Part shown: positions 25,415-32,624 of the stretch, in pieces
Numbering within the stretch: position 1 is the stretch's first letter
Layout of the letters: every line of letters starts with the position of its first letter
Assembly (NCBI GenBank): GCA_002081555.1
Contig: MZNV01000143.1
Span: 1-32,624 of the forward strand
Length of the DNA stretch: 32,624 nucleotides
Reading direction: 5' to 3'
Source: Protostelium mycophagum
Lineage: Eukaryota; Evosea; Variosea; Protosteliida; Protosteliaceae
Program-made: the position numbers and the translations under genes
The notes under the pieces: generated by a model
The model's database searches: none
Seen by the model: only the letters and a program-made list of their open reading frames with translations
What the model was told of the DNA's origin: nothing

Positions 25415-25669
25415 GACAGACTGAACATTTTCTTCATCATGATGGCGACCTGATAAATTCCAACTTTTTTCGTGGGATCTCGGATGGGTTCATTTTCTGG
25501 AAGCAACATCATTTCTAATTTCTGAAATCACTCACCCAGATCTTCAATCGCTGTATTTTTTACAACTAATGTCCTCCAAAATGTGAAAAAACATGACGTG
25601 ACTTTGCCGCTCTGATGAAATCTTCCCTCTTAAACTCTATTTCAGAAGCGGTCGTCAAAATTTTATGGC

Positions 25670-27330
25670 TCATCGAAAACACTTCCAGTATTCCTTCTGT
25701 ACATCGATCACCTTGTTGATCGTTTCCACGGCGACAGGAGAAACACTCTCTTCCTGTGGGCAAGGTGTCGGCTGTTCTTCGTCTAAAAGTACATTTATAC
25801 ACCTGGCAGCCGCTTTCGAGATCGCATCAGTGTCGTACCCGCCCTCCAATGCCATCACGATCTTTCCATCTTTTTGCATGTTGCTGTTTGTCTCATTTTT
25901 TATCCACAAATTTTAATTTCTCAAATACTTTTTTCACAGTTTTTGAAAATTGTTGAAATTTACCAAACTAATTGTGTCATCTGACCGAAGCACTCTGTAG
26001 ATACATTCATGCCACCTACAGGGTCGCCTGCTGCACAGTCAAAACCTGCGGACACGATGATCAGCTCCGGCACAAACTCTCTGGCAATTGGAATTAAAAC
26101 CTGCATTTTCATTATTTTATTTTATAATATAGAAGATGAAAATGATTAATGATTCAAGTTTTCTCTTGAAATCAAAATCACCTTATGAAAGGCGTACAGA
26201 TATTCAGCATCCCCGTAGCCCTTCTCATTCCACGGTACGTTAACGCAAAAGCCTCGTGCACTACCGACCTCTTCGATCGCGCCTGTGCCTGGGTAGAATT
26301 TTTTCTCTTCGTGACGGTGTACACTGAAATATAATATATTTGACATGTTGTCTACAATTTGTTGCGTTCCGTTGCCATGGTGAACTGGGCATGTCAAAGG
26401 TGTCACTACGATGTTTGATGATGTCATACCGTCCCAGTCTATGATTAGAACCTTGTGTACATCTAAACGGTTGGTGGCAACGAGTGCCGCAATTGCGGCA
26501 TTATTGAACAAACAAAAACCCATCACTTTCTCGCCTTCGGCGTGATGACCTGATGCAGTCAGTTCAAAATGGTATAATTATGAAACAAAAATATTTTGTA
26601 CTGCAAAGCTGTGTTGCACAAATAAATATTCATATGGAATAAAAACCTGGAGGTCTTATCACAGCGAAGCCATTCTTAAGCTGTCCGGTCACCACCTTCG
26701 TGGTGATCTCCAGAAGACATCCCGCCGATATTCTGGCAGCAGTGACACTGTCTTTATTGCAATATGTGTCGTTGGTGAAATACACGTTGGCACCTTCTCT
26801 GTCAACTGATTTTTGAACATTTTCATGAACAGTGTCAAGATGCTGATCATGTAAGCTAAATTTGAATGCTTGTGTCATGATGACTGAAGAGGATGACTCA
26901 CCGCAGTAGTGTGAGCTAGGGCTAGTTCGCTGTCCGTCACCGACCGACTCTTGACTTTGACGCATCGTTGCATGATTCCTTGCGTTTGTAAAAGGGCTAA
27001 GATGGCAGTCAATCTTTCTGGCCTTTCTGGATGTTTTTTTGTGGCGAAGTGAAGTAACATGCGATCATCTGTGACCACACCAGTCTAAAACAATCAGTTT
27101 GCCTTTTGTTGAAAGATGATGTCGATCACCCTCTGGCTTGTGTCTTCGCTCTGAAGCTCCTCTTGCTTAGATTTCACTGTCTCTTCTTTTGTCGCAGGAT
27201 CGTCCTTTTCATTATCTCCCACAAGGACGAGCAGAGCAGGCTCAGAAAGTGGCTTCGCTACTATTTTTGGATCATTAGCTGAGTCTGTTGACTTCCGTGT
27301 TTTAGCTGATCTAGAATTGCCACCACCCAT
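25670..27330 (-). CDS. Class II histone deacetylase, single catalytic domain
   Basis: Start at 27330 gives MGGGNSRSAK, a leader rich in Lys/Glu, then a 45-nt intron (27085-27129). The deacetylase domain follows in order: TGVVTDDRMLLH, HPERPERLTAILALL, YCNKDSVTAARISAG, FAVIRPPGHHAEG (paired active-site histidines), MGFCLFNNAAIAA, LIIDWDVHHGNGTQ, FSVHRHEEKKFYPGTG, PELIIVSAGFDCAAGDPVGG and MALEGGYDTD (catalytic Tyr). Zn-binding DWDVH and the second Asp in GFD are present. The arrangement is that of HDAC6/HDAC10-type enzymes, which deacetylate tubulin, HSP90 or polyamines, and only one domain is seen. An in-frame upstream ATG at 27405 would add 25 residues and bury the MGGGNS end. The C terminus after YWKCFR at 25670 is taken as the end but could splice on. 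Confidence 0.88.
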
Positions 27331-27597
27331 GCTGCGGGAGTGTTGAAGCTTCGGTGCGGCTGTCCAAACGACTACCGCACATCGACACGTTGTAGAGTGA
27401 TGCAAAAATCAACTGACATTTGACCTTGATTTTTGGATGTTAAGAAGGCATCTCAATTTCATCAGCCCAATTCAAACCGAAGATTGTTATCAATATAGGA
27501 AAACGGGCTGATCAAATGAAATTATTCACTCCATTTTTTGAAATTATACTGAGTGTAAATCAGGCTGTTGATGATGCAACTCACAAAAAACGCAACC
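27331..27597. promoter_or_regulatory. HDAC/Dabb divergent intergenic region
   Basis: A 267-nt region between two divergent starts that must contain both promoters. No TATA box is obvious. The HDAC side includes an in-frame upstream ATG, so part of it may be coding on the minus strand. Confidence 0.35.
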
Positions 27598-27931
27598 ATG
27601 CCCATCAGACACATCGTTGGATTCAAATTTCAAGCCGATCTCAAGCCTGAGACTGTGGAGCAGATCAAAGAGGGATTACTTGGATTGAAGGGCAAAATCG
27701 AGGGCATAACGGAAATATACTTTAACAAGAACTTTGCAACACGTGGTGATTTCGATTACGTCTTAGAGGTGAGGGATTTCATGAAAATGGAGATCTGACC
27801 ATCCCAAGGTCACATTTACAACCAAAGAGGCTCTAACCGTTTACGCACCTCATCCAGAACATCAGGCAGTTGTGAACAATCTCATCAAGCCCAATGTGAA
27901 GGATATTGTTGCATTTGACTATGAGTTATAA
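27598..27931 (+). CDS. Stress-response Dabb-domain protein
   Basis: Two exons (27598-27768, 27809-27931) give 97 residues. It begins MPIRHIVGFKFQ and continues ETVEQIKEGLLGLKGKIEGI, YVLEVTFTTKEALTVY and HPEHQAVVNNLIKP, ending VAFDYEL. This is the ferredoxin-like dimeric alpha/beta barrel (Dabb, stress-responsive A/B barrel) pattern over its whole usual length. Small Dabb proteins are stress-induced or have ring-cyclisation or oxygenase roles; the activity here is unknown. An upstream in-frame ATG (27568) exists but the family start and context (CAACCATGC) favour 27598. It is divergent from the HDAC gene, 267 nt between starts. Confidence 0.88.
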
Positions 27932-28123
27932 ACATGAATCTCATTTCTGCTGTGTACGTACGATGAGAATTTGAATCACATCTTTGCCTTTCATAAAGGT
28001 CTCTTCCATCACTTGCCTTACATCAAAATGAGATCAACTTTCATGGTTTCCTGTAGACTTGAGCATTTACGCATTCTTTTGACCCGATGGACACAAAATT
28101 TTTGTTCATCTCAGCTCATTGCG

Positions 28124-30487
28124 ATGACAGCCAAACTGGTGTTCATCTTTTACGAAAAACAGAAGTCCAGCATTTATCTCGGAGAAGGTAACCAACAGGA
28201 CCTCGCCATCATTTTGATTCATCTTTCAGGCATCCACACGGTAGAAAGTCTGAATCAGCTCTTACTGAGGTAATGTCTTAACGATCGCATGGATATACAC
28301 CGACACGACACAGCCAATGTCATATCTACGATCCAGAATTCAGAATCATTGCACTGAAAGAACTCTCCCATCCAGGGACACACGATGAAGTCCCCATCAC
28401 GATACCACTAGAGCTGATCGCGCAGACCACTGATCACTTGCAACCAGATAGGTACTATGCCCCGATATTATGGACGAATCGAACACAGAGAAATAAGATG
28501 GGTGAGTGATCTTCAGAATACACATCACAGTGTCTCCATTGAACTAAAAACGTCTTATAATGTGATTTCAAATGATGCTGATCTGTTCAAGACACCTCCG
28601 CAGCTGTCAAGTCGATGACAAAAGACATTACAAATGACATTATGAAAGAGATAATGGGTGCCATCCCACCCCCCATCGCCTCTACAAACCACGAGACCGC
28701 ACTTACAACACAACCCCCAGCAGATCTGCCAGACGCTCAGGACCCCTGGCAAAATTACGAATACTTCTACCAATACGGAAGATTGGTGAGATATCATATT
28801 GAGACGTCTTGTCCTCATTTCTTTAAAAATAGATTTCAAAAAATTCCAAAAAATCATGTTTCATACAATGACGTCATCAGGACATACACGCAGAGATGTT
28901 GAAGGACGAGCCCCGCACGTTTGCTTACCGAGACGGTATTTTCAAGTTGAAGGATAAAATTCAAGGAAAAGTCGTGATGGACGCGGGGGCTGGCAGTGGG
29001 ATTTTATCTTTCTTTTCTGAAAAGGCGGGAGCCTCTAAAGGTAAGACTCCAAAATCTGGAACAAGAGTCTCTGAGTTCATCTGTCAAGATCTACGGTATC
29101 TTAACGCATTCGTTCGCGGTTCTTCACGCATTCACAATTTCCTCGAAGATATCTTGTGTTTAAATTTCTTTTCTCACCGCTTCGCGATGACGTCACCATT
29201 CTTGGAATATTCCCAATAACATATTGATGTACAAGAGCACTTACACCGAAAATATAATTTTATATCCAAAATCATTGAAATTTCAGTCTATTCTGTAGAG
29301 GCGAGCGACCTCGCCCCTTGGACCAAAAGAGTTGTGGAAAAAAATAACTTGGGCGAAAGAATCAAGATCGTACACGCTCAACTTGAAAAGGTGAGTCTAC
29401 AACTCGGAAAATTCACTGAATATTCCAGGCACAAATCGGGGAAAAGGTCGATTTCTTGGTGTCTGAATGGATGGGCACCTTCCTCATCTTTATATCCTGA
29501 TGATGTCTTTGTTCTTTCTCGTGGTGGATGTCATGATATCTTATTGTGATCTTGACAGAAATTTCCTTGACTTTTCCACGAATCCATGTTGGAGAGCGTG
29601 CTGCACGCCCGTGACAGATTTTTAAAACCGGTGAGTCTTTGATGACGTCATCAATTATCAATCCCATCTACAACTTGACAATTGAAATGTCCAGGACGGC
29701 ATTATGATACCAAGTACAGCCTCGATGTTTATTTGCCCCTTGAATGCGGAAGAATTATACAACCAAAAAGTCAATTTCTGGAAGAATGTACACGAAGTCG
29801 ACATGTCTCCCTTCGTGTAAGCCTCGTTGTAGACGGTGTTGTAGATGAGTAAACACAGAGACTGGGCAAAAGAGACGAGCTTTGAAAAACCCATCATCGA
29901 CAAACACGTGTCTCCCTCTTCTTGCATCTCACAGCCTTTCCAATTTATGCACTACGACCTCAAGACGGTCGACCCCGCGAAACCCTATGAGGTGGGTGTT
30001 GTACAATGATGTTGGTGACGTCATGACATGTCACAGCCCACAACCGTACCGTTTGACTTCACCATAGAAAAAGCAGGTGAGTTGGTCATGTTCATCATTA
30101 TCATCATCAACCCCTGAAATGCACAGGTGACATGCATGGATTTGTGACATGGTTTGATGTCGATATTTGTGAGGGAGTAGTTCTGTCCACCTCCCCCTCC
30201 TCAGGGTGAGTATCTTTTGATACGTGATGAAAAATCACTGAAAATCTCAGGAAAACGCACTGGAACCAACAACAGTTTATCTTCGACAAAATCCTTCGAG
30301 TTGAGGAAGGAGACAAACTGAAAGGTGATGTATGTGATCTCTCTGACTTCACTGATCATGACCAGGCGAGATCACCTTTCGAAGGAATGCCCTCTATAAG
30401 CGTCATCTCGTGGTTGAATTGTCATTCAAAATGGACAAATCAGAGGAGACACTCAAGAAGAAGTTCTTGATGTGGGCTCAGGAATAA
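28124..30487 (+). CDS. PRMT2-like protein arginine methyltransferase
   Basis: Fourteen exons (28124-28187, 28230-28269, 28314-28501, 28592-28785, 28881-29040, 29287-29390, 29429-29491, 29580-29630, 29695-29816, 29859-29991, 30037-30076, 30127-30205, 30251-30324, 30366-30487) close at 477 residues. The core starts DPWQNYEYFYQYGRL, then EMLKDEPRTFAYR, the SAM-binding VVMDAGAGSGILSFF, the post-I VEASDLA, the double-E loop SEWMGTFLIFESML and a THW loop as KTHWNQQQF. Similarity along the barrel (HGFVTWFDV; RRNALYKRH) is closest to PRMT2, a type I enzyme making asymmetric dimethylarginine. PRMT2 usually has an SH3 domain in front; here about 150 residues of another kind are found (IFYEKQKSSIYLGEG; LELIAQTTDHLQPDRYY). 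One intron is a U12 AT-AC intron. The stop overlaps AATAAA. Confidence 0.9.
29492..29579 (+). other. U12-type AT-AC intron in PRMT gene
   Basis: The intron starts ATATCCTGAT and ends TTTCCTTGACTTTTCCAC, with branch site TTCCTTGAC nine nucleotides from the terminal AC. Splicing it joins ATC-TTT to GAA-TCC and restores the double-E loop LIFESML expected in every PRMT; no GT-AG alternative does so. Its 3' end differs from the SET-MYND U12 intron by one base over 18. Confidence 0.92.
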
Positions 30488-30752
30488 AGACATCTTGTTT
30501 GTTCCTCTGGAGTATTTTTTCAGATGGAAGAGGTTGCTCATGACAGCCATCGTTTTGTGTGACACTTAATTCCAACCGTGTAAGGCCCTTCTATCTGTTA
30601 TATCTTAAGGCTAAGAACGTGACCCAAATTCACTGTGTTGGGATGAATGCATTTCGAAGTTTCCCAGTGTCTATTTATTTGCAAAACTGGCTCTCTCGTG
30701 GGTGCAATCTTTTTGGTTGTCTCATTCTGTGCAAAAATGTGTTTCTAATGGA

Positions 30753-31291
30753 TTACATACACCCTCCTCTCATCCTCTTCAAATTCTCTTGGAAGCTGCC
30801 CAATACCGATCGTAATTGTTTAATCTCTTTGACGTCCAACTGAGCAGATGGTGGTCTCCTTCTCTTGGAACATGGCGCCAGCGGTGGTCCCATGTTGTTG
30901 TCTGTTGATGACGATTGCGACGAAGTCTTCTTGCATAACTCTATGTAATCGGAGAACTCTTTCAGCTGTCTCTTCGCCTCATGTACTTCCGCAGCGATAT
31001 CGACCGGCCTCATGTTGTTCTTTTGGGTCCTCTTGAACTACTTGTTTGGTGACCCTTCTCAAAAAGGGCTCAACAAGACGCGTGCGAACTTCTTATGCCT
31101 GGAGCAAATGATATCACCTGTCAACCGTTGATCTGGGAAATCTGTAGATCAAGGTGACGACAACCTCGGACCCAATTGGCAATACGCCTTTCCGTTCAGC
31201 GGCAACATATGAATCGAAGAGCTTGTGTTGAGTCTAAAGAGGTCTCTCTGACCTTCCTTCGGTTGTGCAATATCTCTACTAGGTATGTCAT
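30753..31291 (-). CDS. Uncharacterised helical protein
   Basis: A minus-strand model of three exons: a tiny first exon from ATG 31291, a second from about 31234 (THKLFDSYVAAERKGVLPIG, then VVVTLIYRFPRSTVD) and a third ending at 30753. The last exon is the best supported: it is helical (AEVHEAKRQLKEFSDYIELCKK), has a Ser/Pro-rich basic spacer (SKRRRPPSAQ), then another helix (IKQLRSVLGSFQENLKRM). I do not recognise the family. The first two junctions are guesses. It faces away from the Abi gene (head to head) and toward the PRMT gene. Confidence 0.45.
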
Positions 31292-31703
31292 AGGTGGGAT
31301 TAAGGCAGAGAAATATGATTGTCCGTGATTTTAGAATGTCCTATGGCTTCATAAAGGTGATCACCAGCCTATGGGATTATGCCTCAACGTTGATCCTGAC
31401 ACCTTCGAAGGTTCGTCATTATAGAAGGGAACAATTCGCACGAAGAGAAAGAAGACAGATATAAAAATGATTCTTCTTGATGACAATTAAAGAGGATAAA
31501 TTCTTGATTATTCGGGGAAGCCGTCACCATTTAAATCAAATCAGTAAGGGGCATGAACATGGCTGTCTTCTGGTTCAAATGTGGCAGTGTTGTGGTTGTG
31601 CATTTTTGTGTAATTATTCAATAAATACAAAAAAACTTGTATCAATCTACAAGCACGGTTTCAAGTTTCGGCAAGATGGCATCAGATCGGACCATCATTG
31701 AAA
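31292..31703. other. Intergenic between unknown gene and Abi
   Basis: About 410 nt between the putative start of the minus-strand gene and the Abi ATG. A plus-strand 74-codon frame (31477-31701) has no protein-like features and ends just before the Abi start. It likely holds both promoters and 5' untranslated sequence. Confidence 0.35.
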
Positions 31704-32624
31704 ATGAGTCAAGGAGACGATATCAACAGTTGTATCAACACAACAATTCCTCAAGCTCTTACGGATTTAAATCAGAGCCACAATCACATTGATAAGATTG
31801 CTCAATACTGTAAAAAGATCGCCTCGGCAGATCGTAAGCAACCCATATTAGTCCATAAAAATTCTAAGACCTCCTAGCTGACCAAAACGCTGTTTTCACC
31901 AAGACCCAGGAATACATCCCCCAAGCCCTGTCCAATGCTGCCTACCATATTCACACGGTTGGTCTCCATTTAACCAACTTCCTCCAATTGCAAGCGAATG
32001 AGATCGACAAACTCGAACTGCAATTGCAAGTTCTCTCCGATGTGAGTCTTCCAATCGAGTCGATACATTTTATTTAGACGTAAAGCGTATGAGAGCTGTG
32101 TATGACCACACTGGTTCTTCTTCCTTTAAGACACCAGAGGCAGTGAAAGGAACTGCGAGACAACAGAAGGTTTCCGCCCGCACCCAGGGTAAAGATGATA
32201 ATGAGTAAAAATAATACATTTTTCTAAACAATCGAAGGACCGGCTCCTGTTGAGAGATTTCAGAGATCGGCGATCAATCTCGCCCAACTGGACGGTGTTG
32301 GTGTTGAGGTTGCAAAGAATACCTCTTCTTCATACGCACCTGCTGCTGCCATGTCCACTTTAAGAGGGAGCGTTCCGGAGGCCTCTTACCCTTCATCTCA
32401 TGGCTCTTACCGTAAGGAGATCTCTTTCTCACTTTGCGACTTGATACAAATCATCCATGATGTTTACGATCAAGTTTTGAAAGTCAACAGCTGGAGCACC
32501 TCCTTCATTTGATGCACCCCCTCCTTTCCCCACTTCATCAACCATGAGGAGCGCTGGTTACAATGCAGCACCCCCTCCTCCCTCTTTCAATGCGCCCCCT
32601 CCCCCCCCCTCTTTCGACGCACCC
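31704..32624 (+). CDS. Abl interactor (Abi), partial
   Basis: Starts MSQGDDINSCINTTIPQALT and continues with the Abi/WAVE-binding coiled coil: LNQSHNHIDKIAQYCKKIAS, FTKTQEYIPQALSNAAYHI, LHLTNFLQLQANEIDKLELQ. This is the conserved N-terminal region that joins Abi to WAVE and HSPC300 in the WAVE regulatory complex, which activates Arp2/3 actin nucleation downstream of Rac. Introns after residue 45 or so, and at about 32042-32085, 32188-32237 and 32413-32490, are all short. The last exon is a proline-rich region with repeats of APPPPSF, typical of the Abi middle that binds SH3 and EVH1 domains. The window ends inside it, so any C-terminal SH3 domain is not visible. Confidence 0.9.

Noticed and set aside
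27094-27130. An 18-nt GC-AG intron in the HDAC gene.
   Set aside because: A 45-nt GT-AG intron (27085-27129) starting slightly upstream keeps the frame and is of the usual size here.

Overview
This is nuclear DNA from a compact, intron-rich eukaryotic genome. About 18 protein genes fill 32.6 kb, most introns are 30-90 nt, and neighbouring genes are often separated by only 20-130 nt. The gene set is opisthokont/holozoan in character: an Abl-interactor (Abi), a PRMT2-like methyltransferase, a TTD14-like P-loop protein, a DNAJC16-like J-domain protein, a receptor with a GAIN/GPS domain, and a SNAP-29-like SNARE. A Ser/Thr-rich secreted protein has modules resembling fungal cell-wall binding modules. 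My inference is a unicellular relative of animals (ichthyosporean- or corallochytrean-like) or an early-branching animal; the sequence alone does not settle it.

Layout. 267-6596 (minus): a single-pass receptor with a GLEYA/PA14-like ectodomain, a GAIN/GPS module, a transmembrane helix and a pseudokinase; then a signal-peptide J-domain/thioredoxin protein. 6694-11482 (plus): a small mitochondrial-type protein, a SET-MYND methyltransferase, an armless tRNA-Gln-like Pol III unit and a START-domain protein. 12184-14491 (plus): the secreted cysteine-rich protein. 15182-17398 (plus): TTD14-like. 17526-18213 (minus): GATA-PHD protein. 18699-21399 (plus): mitochondrial tyrosyl-tRNA synthetase. 21420-23376 (minus): cation diffusion facilitator. 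23615-25140 (plus): a C2-SNAP-29 fusion. 25232-25414 (plus): a 47-residue membrane protein. 25670-27330 (minus): class II HDAC. 27598-27931 (plus): Dabb protein. 28124-30487 (plus): PRMT2-like. 30753-31291 (minus): unknown. 31704 to the edge (plus): Abi.

The genes do not form one pathway; they look like ordinary housekeeping, trafficking, chromatin and surface genes in a dense arrangement. For nine genes I built exon models whose phases close without a stop: receptor 886 aa, SET-MYND 390, secreted 737, TyrRS 482, C2-SNARE 450, PRMT 477, GATA-PHD 213, Dabb 97, small mitochondrial 106. Doing so exposed two minor-spliceosome AT-AC introns.

The most interesting points are the GAIN/GPS receptor pseudokinase, the C2-SNAP fusion with a histidine at its predicted Qc zero layer, the two near-identical U12 AT-AC introns, the tRNA-like gene missing exactly its anticodon arm, and an 8-mer (GTTGTAGA/TCTACAAC) that occurs 29 times where about one is expected. 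I saw no transposon, retroviral or CRISPR content.
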